From Nocardioides psychrotolerans (GTDB lineage: Bacteria > Actinomycetota > Actinomycetes > Propionibacteriales > Nocardioidaceae), in assembly GCF_900113685.1 (NCBI RefSeq), contig NZ_FOQG01000011.1:94789-158788 (forward strand): a DNA stretch of 64,000 nucleotides, read 5' to 3'. Below, one piece after another: positions 1 through 11,956 of the stretch. Below the pieces are notes generated by a model. That model was not told where the DNA came from. It was given only the letters and a program-made list of their open reading frames with translations, and searched no databases. Each line of letters starts with the position of its first letter. The stretch's first letter is position 1. Made by a program: the position numbers and the translations under genes.

Positions 1-584
1 GCGGGGAGGACCTCGCGCTCGATGGCACGGTTGAGCAGTGAGTACTCCACCTGGGTGGACGCCAGGGGAGCACGGCCGGGCACCGCGCGCTGCCAGGTGG
101 CGGCGTGGGCGGTCTGCCAGCCGGAATAGTTCGAGATGCCGACGTACGACGTGCGGCCGGAGGCGACCGCGTGGTCGAGGGCGCCCAGGGTCTCCTCCAC
201 CGGGGTCTCGTCGGACCAGACGTGGACCTGCCAGAGGTCGACGTGGTCGACGGCGAGCCGCTTGAGCGAGGCGTCGAGGCTCGAGAGCAGGTGGCCGCGC
301 GAGGTGTTGGTGACACGCTCGCCCGAGCGCCGCGAGATGCCGGCCTTGGTCGCCAGGACGATCTCGTCGCGGGCCACGACGTCGCCGATGAGGGTGCCGA
401 TGAGGCTCTCGGAGGCGCCGTCGGTGTAGCCAGCGGCGGTGTCGACCAGCGTCCCGCCCGCCTCGGCGAACGCGATGAGCTGGTCGCGCGCCTCGTGCTG
501 GTCGGTGTCCCTGCCCCAGGTCATCGTCCCGAGGCCGAGGCGCGACACCTTGAGGCCGGTTCTGCCCAGTGACCGCTGCTGCAT
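1..584 (-). CDS. Aldo/keto reductase, 3' end beyond the window
   Basis: About 194 residues are visible and the frame runs open off the left edge. The N-terminus (MQQRSLGRTGLKVSRLGLGTM) is typical of the aldo/keto reductase superfamily, NADPH-dependent cytosolic TIM-barrel oxidoreductases. The catalytic set can be followed: Asp in VDTAAGY, Tyr in the same motif, Lys in ATKAG and His in WQVHVW. The later GISNYSGWQ is the usual strand before the cofactor site. The ATG at 584 is supported by a TACCTT hexamer six bases upstream, with no ribosome binding site, so the gene may be leaderless. It is divergent from uppP. The substrate cannot be told. The family call is firm. Confidence 0.9.
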   Translation of the reverse strand, partial: MQQRSLGRTGLKVSRLGLGTMTWGRDTDQHEARDQLIAFAEAGGTLVDTAAGYTDGASESLIGTLIGDVVARDEIVLATKAGISRRSGERVTNTSRGHLLSSLDASLKRLAVDHVDLWQVHVWSDETPVEETLGALDHAVASGRTSYVGISNYSGWQTAHAATWQRAVPGRAPLASTQVEYSLLNRAIEREVLP

Positions 585-590
585 GGCAGC

Positions 591-596
591 AAGGTA
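591..596 (-). promoter_or_regulatory. Candidate leaderless -10 (TACCTT) for the aldo/keto reductase
   Basis: TACCTT read on the minus strand, followed by six bases and then the ATG. It fits the TANNNT pattern repeated before many starts in this window. Confidence 0.45.
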
Positions 597-660
597 GTCG
601 GCGGAGGGCCCGATCGGCGCGGCGGCTCGCCCTGAGGACGCTGAAGTGCTGCGCTGGCCC

Positions 661-666
661 TACGCT
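661..666 (+). promoter_or_regulatory. Candidate leaderless -10 (TACGCT) for uppP
   Basis: TACGCT lies eight bases before GTG 675. It overlaps the first base of the alternative TTG start at 666, which argues for the GTG as the true start. Confidence 0.45.
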
Positions 667-674
667 TGCCTCTC

Positions 675-1499
675 GTGTGGGACTACCTCCAGGCCGTCGT
701 TCTCGGGACCATCCAGGGTCTGACCGAGTTCCTCCCGATCTCGAGCAGCGCCCACCTGCGCATCTATCCGGAGATCTTCGGGTGGGGCGACCCCGGCGCG
801 GCGTTCACGGCGGTGATCCAGATCGGCACCGAGCTGGCGGTGCTCATCTACTTCCGCCACGACATCTGGCGGATCGCGACGATGTGGCTCAAGTCGCTGG
901 TGAAGCCGGAGTACCGCGGGCACCTCGACGCCCGGATGGGCTGGTTCATCATCATCGGCTCGTTGCCGATCGTGGTGCTCGGCATCCTGCTCAAGGACCT
1001 CATCGAGAGCGACTTCCGCAGCCTCTGGATCATCGGCACGACCCTGATCGTCCTCGGCATCGTCCTCGGCCTGGCCGACCGGTTCGGCCGCAACGACAAG
1101 GCGCTTAAGGAGATCTCCCTGCGCGACGCCGTCCTCATGGGCGGTGCGCAGGCGATGGCCCTGATCCCCGGCGTCTCCCGCTCCGGTGCGACGTTGTCGA
1201 TGGGCCGGATCCTCGGTTACGAGCGCGAGGCGGCCACCCGCTACGCGTTCCTGCTGGCCATCCCGGCCGTCGTGGGCGCCGGCCTCTTCGAGCTCAAGGA
1301 GATCCCCGGCGGAGACAACCCCTACGGCTGGGGTCCCACCATCGTGGCGACGGTCGTGTCGTTCGTCGTGGGCTACGCCGCGATCGCCTGGTTGCTGCGC
1401 TACGTCTCCACGCATTCCTACACGCCGTTCGTGCTCTACCGGGTCGCGCTCGGCGCCGCCACGTTGCTCCTCGTGGCGACCGGCGTCATCGCTGCGTGA
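675..1499 (+). CDS. uppP: Undecaprenyl-diphosphatase UppP
   Basis: A 274-residue multi-pass membrane enzyme that dephosphorylates undecaprenyl diphosphate to recycle the lipid carrier of peptidoglycan and other wall polymers; it also gives bacitracin resistance. Both signature motifs are present: QGLTEFLPISSSAH near residue 15 and PGVSRSGAT near residue 170, which holds the catalytic Ser/Arg. Hydrophobic segments follow through the rest of the chain, ending in TLLLVATGVIAA. I chose GTG 675 over TTG 666 because the -10-like TACGCT ends at 666 and because family members start a few residues before the first membrane segment. The gene stands alone, with CorA convergent downstream. Confidence 0.95.
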   Translation: MWDYLQAVVLGTIQGLTEFLPISSSAHLRIYPEIFGWGDPGAAFTAVIQIGTELAVLIYFRHDIWRIATMWLKSLVKPEYRGHLDARMGWFIIIGSLPIVVLGILLKDLIESDFRSLWIIGTTLIVLGIVLGLADRFGRNDKALKEISLRDAVLMGGAQAMALIPGVSRSGATLSMGRILGYEREAATRYAFLLAIPAVVGAGLFELKEIPGGDNPYGWGPTIVATVVSFVVGYAAIAWLLRYVSTHSYTPFVLYRVALGAATLLLVATGVIAA

Positions 1500-1542
1500 G
1501 CCCGGTCGGCTGCCGGCTCGGGGGACGCGTGGCGGCCGAACC

Positions 1543-2532
1543 TCAGAGCCAGCCGGACTTCTTGAAGAACACCCACAGCCCCGTCGAGGTCAACGCCATC
1601 AGGACCAGCGCGAACGGGTAGCCCAAGACCCAGTGCAGCTCGGGCATATGGTCGAAGTTCATGCCGTAGACGCCGGCGATCAGCGTCGGTGCGGCCACCA
1701 GGCCGACACCGGCCGAGATCTTGCGCATGTCGTTGTTCTGCTGCACCGAGATGCCGGCCAGGTGTGCCTCGAAGGCCGACGACAGCAGCATGTCGAGGTT
1801 GTCGACCAGCTCGGCAGCCCGGGTGAGGTGGTCGGCGACGTCACGGAAGAACGGCGAGGCCTCCTCGTCCATGCCGGGCACGAGCCCTGAGGCGAAGCGG
1901 CGCATGGGCTCGCGCAGCGGCATGACGGCCCGGCGTACCTCTGCGATCTCGCGCTTGAGCGTGTAGATCCGGGCGGAGTCGTTGGTGCGGGCGGTGGAGA
2001 AGACGGACTCCTCGACCTCGTCGACGTCCTCCTCCAGCGCGTCGACGACCTCGGAGTAGGCGTCCACGACCGAGTCGCACACGGCGTAGACGACGGCGGA
2101 CGGGCCGTGGGTGAGCACCTGCTCGCGCTCCTCGAGATAGGCCCGTGCGGACTGGAGCGCCCCGCCCTGGCCGTGGCGGACCGTCACCACGAAGTCCTCT
2201 CCGACGAACATGCTGATCTCGCCGGTCTCGACGGCGTCCTCCTCATCGACGTACCAGAGGGTCTTGATGATGAGGAAGAGGTGGTCGTCGTAGCGCTCGA
2301 GCTTGGGGCGCTGGTGGGCCTTGACCGCGTCCTCGACCGCAAGGTGGTGCAGCCCGAAGGCCGCCGCGACCTTCCCGAGCTCGTCGTGGCCGGGCTGGTG
2401 GAGGCCGACCCACACGAAGTCGCCCTTGGCGCTCGCGCGCGCCCGCATGGCGACGTAGTCGTGGGGGTGGCAGTCGACGGCGACGCGCACTCCCTGGCAG
2501 TAGACGGCGCTGTCGACGATCACGGGGCTCAC
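1543..2532 (-). CDS. corA: CorA-family magnesium/cobalt transporter
   Basis: About 329 residues. The protein has the CorA layout: a long cytosolic alpha/beta and helical N-terminal part, then two C-terminal membrane helices. The first helix ends in the YGMNF signature that forms the selectivity filter, and the chain finishes in a basic tail (FFKKSGWL). CorA works as a homopentamer in the inner membrane for Mg2+ and related divalent ions. The start is GTG 2532 or GTG 2523, three codons later; open frame continues further upstream but overlaps the divergent phosphatase and looks non-coding. Family identity is clear; ion specificity cannot be read. Confidence 0.92.
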   Translation of the reverse strand: MSPVIVDSAVYCQGVRVAVDCHPHDYVAMRARASAKGDFVWVGLHQPGHDELGKVAAAFGLHHLAVEDAVKAHQRPKLERYDDHLFLIIKTLWYVDEEDAVETGEISMFVGEDFVVTVRHGQGGALQSARAYLEEREQVLTHGPSAVVYAVCDSVVDAYSEVVDALEEDVDEVEESVFSTARTNDSARIYTLKREIAEVRRAVMPLREPMRRFASGLVPGMDEEASPFFRDVADHLTRAAELVDNLDMLLSSAFEAHLAGISVQQNNDMRKISAGVGLVAAPTLIAGVYGMNFDHMPELHWVLGYPFALVLMALTSTGLWVFFKKSGWL

Positions 2533-2543
2533 GGTAGCCCCAC

Positions 2544-2549
2544 TACAGT
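2544..2549 (+). promoter_or_regulatory. Candidate leaderless -10 (TACAGT)
   Basis: TACAGT is followed by seven bases and ATG 2557. No Shine-Dalgarno sequence lies between. Confidence 0.5.
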
Positions 2550-2556
2550 CCCCGTC

Positions 2557-3288
2557 ATGGCAACTGTGATCCTCGTGCGCCACGGTCGGACCAGCGCCAA
2601 CGCCAGCGGCATGCTCGCCGGCCGCCTGGCAGGTGTGAAGCTGGACGACCACGGACGTGAGCAGGCCGAACGGGCAGGAGAGCGGATCGCGCCGGTGCCG
2701 TTGGCCGCGATCGTGAGCAGCCCCCTGGAGCGGTGCCGTCAGACGGCCAAGATCCTGGGTGCCGCGCACCATGCTGCGCCGCCCGTCACCACAGAGCGCG
2801 GGATCATCGAGTGCGACTACGGCGACTGGCAGGGACGGCCGCTCCGGGACCTCGCCAAGGAGAAGCTCTGGTCGGTCGTGCAGACCCAGCCGTCCGCGGC
2901 GGCGTTCCCTGGTGGTGAGTCGCTGCCGACGATGCAGGCCCGCGCCGTCGAGGCCGTACGACGCCACGACGCGGCCGTCGAGGCGGCCCACGGTGCCTCC
3001 GCGGTCTGGGTGGCGGTCAGCCACGGCGACATCATCAAGTCGATCCTGGCCGACGCCCTCGGCATGCACCTCGACCTCTTCCAGCGCCTCCACGTCGACC
3101 CGGCCTCGATCTCGATCATCCGCTACACCGGGACGCGGCCCTACGTCCTGGCCTGCAACACCCACGCGGGCGACCTCTCCTGGCTGGTCCCGCCGCCGGC
3201 CAAGAAGACGCGGCGCCGCAAGGGTGCCGACACCGTGACGGACGATGCCGCCGTCGGCGGTGGCGCGGGCCCACCGGCTCGGTCATAG
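2557..3288 (+). CDS. Histidine phosphatase family protein (MSMEG_4193 type)
   Basis: 243 residues. The N-terminal VILVRHGRTSAN carries the RHG motif with the phospho-accepting histidine, and VAVSHGDII near residue 150 carries the second catalytic histidine. I place it in the MSMEG_4193-like phosphomutase-related group (TIGR03848 as I recall), whose members sit beside mshC in actinobacteria. That fits here: DUF3090, an SCO1664-type protein and mshC follow at once. The C-terminal 30 residues are basic then Gly/Ala-rich and probably disordered. The substrate is unknown. ATG 2557 is set by the TACAGT hexamer seven bases upstream. Confidence 0.88.
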   Translation: MATVILVRHGRTSANASGMLAGRLAGVKLDDHGREQAERAGERIAPVPLAAIVSSPLERCRQTAKILGAAHHAAPPVTTERGIIECDYGDWQGRPLRDLAKEKLWSVVQTQPSAAAFPGGESLPTMQARAVEAVRRHDAAVEAAHGASAVWVAVSHGDIIKSILADALGMHLDLFQRLHVDPASISIIRYTGTRPYVLACNTHAGDLSWLVPPPAKKTRRRKGADTVTDDAAVGGGAGPPARS

Positions 3289-3291
3289 GGT
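3286..3291 (+). promoter_or_regulatory. Candidate leaderless -10 (TAGGGT)
   Basis: TAGGGT, then seven bases, then ATG 3299. It starts within the stop codon of the upstream gene. Confidence 0.45.
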
Positions 3292-3298
3292 GGTCGAC

Positions 3299-3877
3299 AT
3301 GCCTCCGATCATCCACGGCTTCGACCCGCCGGAGCGCTTCGTCGCCGGCACCGTCGGGCCCCCGGGGTCGCGCACGTTCTTCCTGCAGGCGCGCACCGGG
3401 ATCCGCATCACGAGCATCTCGCTAGAGAAGCAGCAGGTCGCTGCGTTGGCCGAGCGGATCGACGAGCTGCTCGACGAGGTGATGGCCAGCGACGAGGTGT
3501 CCGCGGTGATCCCGGCGGTCGCCCCCCTCGGCCTGGACGACCCCCACCCGCTGGAGCAGCCGATCGAGGAGGAGTTCCGCGCCGGCACCATGACGCTCTC
3601 GTGGGACCCCGCCGACCACCGGATCGTCATCGAGGTCTTCCCCTTCACCGAGGCGGCCGTCGTCAGCCCCGAGCAGCTCGACCAGGACTTCGAGGAGCCC
3701 GAGCCCGACGAGGTCTTCCTGGTGCGCATCGACGCCGGGCACGCTCGAGCGTTCGTCCAGCGCGCCGCGCAGGTGCTCGACGCCGGCCGGCCGAGCTGCC
3801 CCTTCTGCGGCAACCCGATCGACCCCGACGGCCACCTGTGCGTCCGCGCCAACGGCTTCCGCCGACGCGAGCCGTGA
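3299..3877 (+). CDS. DUF3090 family protein
   Basis: 192 residues, a conserved actinobacterial family of unknown function that travels with mshC and the SCO1664-type gene. The sequence begins MPPIIHGFDPPERFVAGTVG and has a compact zinc-knuckle-like end: CPFCGNPIDPDGHLC gives CxxC and a third cysteine, with histidine just before it. This suggests a small metal-binding C-terminal module of the kind that binds zinc. Its stop overlaps the next start by GTGA, so the two proteins are probably made in a fixed ratio. No catalytic motif was recognised. Confidence 0.9.
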   Translation: MPPIIHGFDPPERFVAGTVGPPGSRTFFLQARTGIRITSISLEKQQVAALAERIDELLDEVMASDEVSAVIPAVAPLGLDDPHPLEQPIEEEFRAGTMTLSWDPADHRIVIEVFPFTEAAVVSPEQLDQDFEEPEPDEVFLVRIDAGHARAFVQRAAQVLDAGRPSCPFCGNPIDPDGHLCVRANGFRRREP

Positions 3878-4641
3878 GCCCACCGCACCTGCCGCCCGAC
3901 GGCGAGCTGGAGCTCCACGGCCGCATCATGCCCGCGTCCAACGCCACCTTCCTTGGCACGATCGACGAGGTGTCGGTCGTCTACAAGCCGGTCGCCGGCG
4001 AGCGCCCCCTGTGGGACTTCCCCGACGGCAACCTTGCCGGGCGCGAGGTGTCGGCCTACCTCGTCTCCGAGGTCTTCGGCTGTGACGTCGTCCCCCTGAC
4101 CTGGCTCCGCGACGGGCCCCACGGCCCCGGGATGGTGCAGCTGTGGAAGGAGCCCGACGAGGAGCAGGACGCCGTGACGCTCGTCGAGGAGGGCCAGGTC
4201 CCCGAGGGGTGGCGTCACGTCTTCGACGGGATCGACGGCCGCGACGTCGCCGTCTCGCTCGTCCACGAGGACTCGACGTCGCTGCGCCGGATGGCGCTCT
4301 TCGACGTGATCGTCAACAACGCCGACCGCAAGGGCGGTCACGTCCTCGCGATGAGCGACGGCCACCGCTACGGCGTCGACCACGGCATCTCACTCCACCA
4401 CGAGCACAAGCTGCGCACCGTCCTCTGGGGCTGGCAGGGCGAGCCGCTGACCGACGAGGAGTCCGAGACCGTACGACGGGTCCGCGCGGCCATCGGCGAC
4501 GGGCTGGGGGAGCGGCTGTCCGAGCACCTGACGGACCTGGAGATCGACGCCCTCGACCGTCGGTGCCGTCGTCTGCTCGACGCGGGTGCGCTGCCGACCT
4601 CGAGCGGCGACTGGCCTGCCATCCCCTGGCCTCCCTTCTGA
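3874..4641 (+). CDS. SCO1664-family protein, PI3/4-kinase-like fold
   Basis: 255 residues from a GTG that overlaps the DUF3090 stop. The family (TIGR03843 as I recall) resembles the catalytic core of phosphatidylinositol 3/4-kinases. The visible motifs agree: [16 protein letters not shown] for nucleotide binding, [17 protein letters not shown] as a catalytic loop with D and N, and GVDHGISLH as the metal-binding DHG. The job in actinobacteria is not known to me; the position directly before mshC, and the constant company of the two upstream genes, suggest a link to mycothiol or an associated regulatory step. The start is fixed by translational coupling. Confidence 0.87.
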   Translation: MSPPHLPPDGELELHGRIMPASNATFLGTIDEVSVVYKPVAGERPLWDFPDGNLAGREVSAYLVSEVFGCDVVPLTWLRDGPHGPGMVQLWKEPDEEQDAVTLVEEGQVPEGWRHVFDGIDGRDVAVSLVHEDSTSLRRMALFDVIVNNADRKGGHVLAMSDGHRYGVDHGISLHHEHKLRTVLWGWQGEPLTDEESETVRRVRAAIGDGLGERLSEHLTDLEIDALDRRCRRLLDAGALPTSSGDWPAIPWPPF

Positions 4642-4651
4642 GTCCTCTGGT

Positions 4652-4657
4652 TAGGCT
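4652..4657 (+). promoter_or_regulatory. Candidate leaderless -10 (TAGGCT) for mshC
   Basis: TAGGCT, seven bases, ATG 4665. It gives mshC its own promoter although it follows the preceding gene by only 23 bases. Confidence 0.5.
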
Positions 4658-4664
4658 TCGCCTC

Positions 4665-5903
4665 ATGCGAGCCTGGAGTGCCCCGGAGATCCCGAGCCTG
4701 ACCGTGAAGGGACCCGCCGTGGCTCTCCACGACACGGCGACCGGCGCGGCCGTCACGACCACCCCCGACGGAGCCGCGCGGCTCTACGTCTGCGGCATCA
4801 CGCCCTACGACGCCACCCACATGGGCCACGCCGCGACGTACGTCGCCTTCGACCTGCTCAACCGTGCCTGGCGCAACGCCGGGCACGACGTCACCTTCGT
4901 GGAGAACGTGACCGACGTCGACGACCCGCTCCTGGAGCGCGCGACCAAGGTCAACGTCGGCTGGGTGGAGCTCGCCGAGCGCGAGACCGAGCTGTTCCGC
5001 CACGACATGACCGCGTTGCGGGTGATCCCGCCCGACCACTACATCGGTGCGGTCGAGTCGATCCCGATCGCGATCGAGCTCATTGAGGTCCTCGAGGCCG
5101 CGGGGGCGACGTACACGGTCGACACGGACGTCTACTTCTCCGTCACCGCGGACCCGGCGTTCGGCCAGGAGTGCGGCTACGACCGCGAGACGATGCTGAC
5201 GCTCTTCAGGGAGCGCGGCGGCGACCCGGAGCGCCCCGGGAAGCGGGACCCGCTCGACTGCGTCGTGTGGCGCGGCGAGCGCGAGGGCGAGCCCAGCTGG
5301 GACAGCCCCTACGGCCCCGGGCGCCCGGGCTGGCACATCGAGTGCTCCGCGATCGCGATGCGCCACCTCGGTGGCAACTTCGACGTCCAGGCCGGCGGGT
5401 CCGACCTGGTCTTCCCCCACCACGAGATGTGTGCCGGCCACGCGCAGGTGGCGGTGCCCGGCACCCCCTTCGCGCAGGTCTACTCCCATGCCGGGATGGT
5501 GGCCTACGACGGCGAGAAGATGTCGAAGTCGCTGGGCAACCTGGTCTTCGTCTCGGCGCTGCGCAACTCAGACGTCGACCCGATGGGCATCCGGCTGGCG
5601 TTGCTGCGCCACCACTACCGCTCCGACTGGGAGTGGACCGACGCCGAGCTCTGGGACTCCGTCGACACGATCGCGACCTGGCGCAAGGCGATCTCGCTCG
5701 GCGCCGGTGCGCCGGCCGGACCGGTCGTCCAGGAGGTCCTCGCCGCCATGGCGCACGACCTCGACGCCCCTCGCGCCACCGCAGCCGTCGACGCGTGGGT
5801 GGCCGCGACCCTCGGCACCGACGGCCTGGCCGACACCAGCGACCGCGACGCTGCGGTCCAGGTGCTCGCCGTCATCGACGCGTCGCTCGGCCTCTCGCTC
5901 TGA
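4665..5903 (+). CDS. mshC: Mycothiol ligase MshC
   Basis: 412 residues, the usual MshC length. The enzyme joins cysteine to GlcN-Ins using ATP, the third enzyme step of mycothiol synthesis, and derives from class I cysteinyl-tRNA synthetase. The HIGH-type motif is THMGHA after the YVCGITPYD segment, and the KMSKS motif is intact in [10 protein letters not shown]. Zinc ligands are expected from YVCGITPYD, the GWHIECSA segment and the [10 protein letters not shown] segment, as in CysS. The N-terminus [12 protein letters not shown] is characteristic of MshC rather than CysS, and the tRNA-binding C-terminal domain of CysS is missing. Presence of mshC places the organism among mycothiol-making actinobacteria. 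Confidence 0.95.
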   Translation: MRAWSAPEIPSLTVKGPAVALHDTATGAAVTTTPDGAARLYVCGITPYDATHMGHAATYVAFDLLNRAWRNAGHDVTFVENVTDVDDPLLERATKVNVGWVELAERETELFRHDMTALRVIPPDHYIGAVESIPIAIELIEVLEAAGATYTVDTDVYFSVTADPAFGQECGYDRETMLTLFRERGGDPERPGKRDPLDCVVWRGEREGEPSWDSPYGPGRPGWHIECSAIAMRHLGGNFDVQAGGSDLVFPHHEMCAGHAQVAVPGTPFAQVYSHAGMVAYDGEKMSKSLGNLVFVSALRNSDVDPMGIRLALLRHHYRSDWEWTDAELWDSVDTIATWRKAISLGAGAPAGPVVQEVLAAMAHDLDAPRATAAVDAWVAATLGTDGLADTSDRDAAVQVLAVIDASLGLSL

Positions 5904-5928
5904 GGGACGCCACCCGGTGACCGGCTCG

Positions 5929-5968
5929 CCAGTCAGGAGGGCCAGTCAGGAGGGCCCGGTCAGGAAGG
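5929..5968 (+). repeat. Short tandem direct repeat
   Basis: CCAGTCAGGAGGG occurs twice in a row (5929-5941 and 5942-5954) and is followed by a diverged copy. The array lies between the convergent mshC and PAC2 genes and covers the last codons of the PAC2 gene. Confidence 0.6.
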
Positions 5969-6820
5969 TCCGGGATCCTCGTCGGAGCGCCGCTTGAGGT
6001 AGCGCTCGAACTCGCGGGCGATCGCCTCGCCGGACGCCTCGGGCAGGTCGGCGGTGTCGCGGGTCTCCTCAAGGCTGCGCACGTAGTCGGCGATGTCCTC
6101 GTCCTCCTCGGCGAGCTCGTCGACACCGCGCTCCCAGGCGCGGGCGTCCTCGGCGAGGTCACCGAGCGGGATGCTGACTTCGAGCAGGTCCTCGAGCTGG
6201 CCGATCAGCGCCAGGGTGGCCTTGGGGCACGGCGGCTGCGCGACGTAGTGGGGGACGGCGGCCCAGTAGGACACCGCTGGCACGTCGAGCTTCACGCAGG
6301 CGTCCTGGAAGACACCGACGATGCCGGTCGGGCCCTCGTAGGTCGACTGCTCCAGCTTCAACCGGTCCACCAGCTCGGGCTCGGTCGCGGTGCCCGTCAC
6401 CGGGATCGGTCGCGTGTGGGGGGTGTCGGCCAGGAGCGCACCCAGCGTCACCACGAGCTCGCCGCCCAGCTCGTCGACGGCCGCGAGCAGCTCGGCGCAG
6501 AACTGACGCCACCGCATCGATGGCTCGATGCCGCGGATCAGGATGACGTCGCGGTCCAGGTCCGGGGGAGAGGCGATCGCGATCTGGGTGCTGGGCCAGG
6601 TGAGTCGGCGGTAGCCGTTCTCGTCGGTGCCCACGACGGGTCGGTTGACCTGGAAGTCGTAGAAGTCCTCGGGGTCCACGGCCCCGACGACGCGTGCGTT
6701 CCACACGTCCATCAGGTGGTCGACGACCCCGGATGCGGCGTCGGCGGCGTCGTTCCAGCCTTCGAACGCCGCGATCACCAGGGGATCCACCAGGTCGGGC
6801 GCGTCCTCGATCTCGATCAC
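5960..6820 (-). CDS. PAC2 family protein
   Basis: 286 residues. PAC2 proteins share a fold with eukaryotic proteasome-assembly chaperone 2 and occur widely in actinobacteria and archaea. Visible family features are [16 protein letters not shown] at the N-terminus, [15 protein letters not shown], and [17 protein letters not shown]. The C-terminal tail is strongly acidic with coiled-coil character. In M. tuberculosis a PAC2 gene also lies between mshC and metH, near the proteasome genes, but no assembly role is proven in bacteria. GTG 6820 is supported by TAGGCT six bases upstream. Confidence 0.9.
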   Translation of the reverse strand: MIEIEDAPDLVDPLVIAAFEGWNDAADAASGVVDHLMDVWNARVVGAVDPEDFYDFQVNRPVVGTDENGYRRLTWPSTQIAIASPPDLDRDVILIRGIEPSMRWRQFCAELLAAVDELGGELVVTLGALLADTPHTRPIPVTGTATEPELVDRLKLEQSTYEGPTGIVGVFQDACVKLDVPAVSYWAAVPHYVAQPPCPKATLALIGQLEDLLEVSIPLGDLAEDARAWERGVDELAEEDEDIADYVRSLEETRDTADLPEASGEAIAREFERYLKRRSDEDPGPS

Positions 6821-6826
6821 CCGGGA

Positions 6827-6832
6827 AGCCTA
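6827..6832 (-). promoter_or_regulatory. Candidate leaderless -10 (TAGGCT) for the PAC2 gene
   Basis: Read on the minus strand: TAGGCT, six bases, GTG 6820. Confidence 0.45.
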
Positions 6833-6915
6833 GTCGGGCTGTCACGGACGGGAGTCGACGACCGCCGAGGATTTCACCCGGCGATTCGCCCGGTGTCACC
6901 ATTCGGGAAACAAGT

Positions 6916-6933
6916 CCACGTCCTGGGACGTGG
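6916..6933 (+). promoter_or_regulatory. Hairpin in the metH leader
   Basis: CCACGTCC and GGACGTGG form an eight-base stem around TG, about 60 bases before the metH start. The 171-base gap between PAC2 and metH is otherwise unassigned. I could not fit a cobalamin or SAM riboswitch, so any role in metH control is a guess. Confidence 0.3.
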
Positions 6934-6991
6934 TTCCTACGCTGGAGGGCCGGCGGCCACAGCGGCGCCGGACCGTCCGAAAGGAGTCCCG

Positions 6992-10729
<3,738 letters not shown>

Positions 10730-11398
10730 GTGAGCCTGACCGTTCCTGCCGTCGCTCCCGCCGCGGTCCTGTGGGACATGGACGGGACCCTGGTCGACAC
10801 CGAGCCCTACTGGATCGAGACCGAGTTCGAGCTCGCGGCGACCTACGGCGGCACCTGGACCCAGGAGCACGCCCTCGCCCTGGTCGGCAACGACCTGCTC
10901 ACCTCCGGTCGCTACATCCGCGAGCACATGGGGATCGCGCTGAAGCCCGAGAAGATCGTCGATCTCCTCCTTGACGGTGTGGTCGCCAAGGTCGAGCAGC
11001 ACGTGCCGTGGTGCCCCGGCGCCCGGGAGCTGCTGCTCACGCTGCATGCTGCGGGTGTGCCTCTCGCGCTGGTGACGATGTCCTACGAGCGTTTCGTGGC
11101 CCCGATCCTGCTCGAGCTCCCGCCGTCGACGTTCTCCGTGGTGGTCACCGGTGACCAGGTCACCCACGGCAAGCCGCACCCGGAGCCCTACCTCACCGCA
11201 GCGGCTGCCTTGGGCGTCGACCCGGGGGACTGCGTCGCGATCGAGGACTCCAACACCGGCACGACCTCCGCCGAAGCCGCCGGCTGCCAGGTCCTGGTGG
11301 TGCCCAACCACGTGCCTGTGGCTCCCGGCGTGCGCCGTCACGTCCGCGCCGACCTCACCGAGGTCACCCTCGCCGACCTCGGAAGCCTCGTGTCCTGA
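10730..11398 (+). CDS. HAD-superfamily hydrolase, beta-phosphoglucomutase-like
   Basis: 222 residues. Motif I is WDMDGTLVDTEPYW, with nucleophile Asp and acid/base Asp; motif II is the VTMSYE region; motif III is Lys in GKPHPEPY; motif IV is CVAIEDSNTG. The cap is helical (subclass IA), as in phosphoglycolate phosphatase and beta-phosphoglucomutase relatives. The GTG start directly abuts the metH stop, and GGAGGAC inside the metH end serves as ribosome binding site, so the gene is co-expressed with metH. The substrate is not predictable from sequence; a small phosphorylated metabolite is likely. Confidence 0.9.
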   Translation: MSLTVPAVAPAAVLWDMDGTLVDTEPYWIETEFELAATYGGTWTQEHALALVGNDLLTSGRYIREHMGIALKPEKIVDLLLDGVVAKVEQHVPWCPGARELLLTLHAAGVPLALVTMSYERFVAPILLELPPSTFSVVVTGDQVTHGKPHPEPYLTAAAALGVDPGDCVAIEDSNTGTTSAEAAGCQVLVVPNHVPVAPGVRRHVRADLTEVTLADLGSLVS

Positions 11399-11408
11399 CC
11401 TGTCCAAG

Positions 11409-11461
11409 ACCGCGCTCATGACCGCGCTCATGACCCGGATGGGGGACGCGGGCTGGTCATG
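11409..11461 (+). repeat. Direct repeat and weak hairpin after the HAD gene
   Basis: GACCGCGCTCAT is duplicated at 11409-11420 and 11421-11432. CATGACC (11429-11435) pairs with GGTCATG (11455-11461). Together they may end the metH transcript, but there is no T-run. Confidence 0.35.
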
Positions 11462-11563
11462 GTCCTAGTACTCCTGGACAATGTCGCTTGAGCCTTCCCT
11501 GCGTCACACTAAGCGCACTCCGGGGATCGCGTCCTCGCGAGATCCCAGTAGGAGTAAGTCACC

Positions 11564-11956
11564 ATGTCGCCCCGGTCCACCCTCGTCGTCATGCTCAGCT
11601 TCGTGCTGGGTGTAGCGGCCCTCGTCACTGCTCCTTTCGCAGCGGCGAGAGACGACGACGGTGTGGACCGGGAGACATGTTCAGTCTCGAGCAGCACCCG
11701 GTTGCGGGTCGACTCTGACGGTGATGGCCGCCTTGTCGTCATCGGAGTCGTTTGGAGTGATGACGAGGACGTGTGGGAGTGGCGCATGCTTCATGATGGT
11801 GAGTTCTCAGCGCGTGGCGAGACTCGTGCCAAGGATGCCGATCGATCACTCCGGATCAGGCGCCTCATGATCGATTTTACTGGAAGTGACGTTGTCGTCT
11901 TTCGCGCTGAGAACATGCGCACGCGCGAAGTATGCCGAGTGGACGTCGTCACCTGA
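11564..11956 (+). CDS. Small secreted protein of unknown function
   Basis: 130 residues. It starts with a clear signal peptide: basic MSPRST, hydrophobic LVVMLSFVLGVAALVTAPF, and a likely cleavage after AAA. The mature part is about 100 residues, acidic, with two cysteines (ETCSVSS near the start, EVCRVDV near the end) that could form one disulphide. I recognise no family. AGGAGTAAG lies just before the ATG. The end overlaps the following sensor kinase by 25 bases, so it may be a ligand or partner of that kinase. Codon use is visibly less G/C-biased than in surrounding genes. Confidence 0.72.
   Translation: MSPRSTLVVMLSFVLGVAALVTAPFAAARDDDGVDRETCSVSSSTRLRVDSDGDGRLVVIGVVWSDDEDVWEWRMLHDGEFSARGETRAKDADRSLRIRRLMIDFTGSDVVVFRAENMRTREVCRVDVVT

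Noticed and set aside
2533..3165. N-terminal extension of CorA
   Set aside because: The extension overlaps the phosphatase gene antisense and does not look like protein; CorA motifs start after 2532.
6821..6991. Cobalamin or SAM riboswitch before metH
   Set aside because: Apart from one hairpin I could not find conserved riboswitch core sequences.
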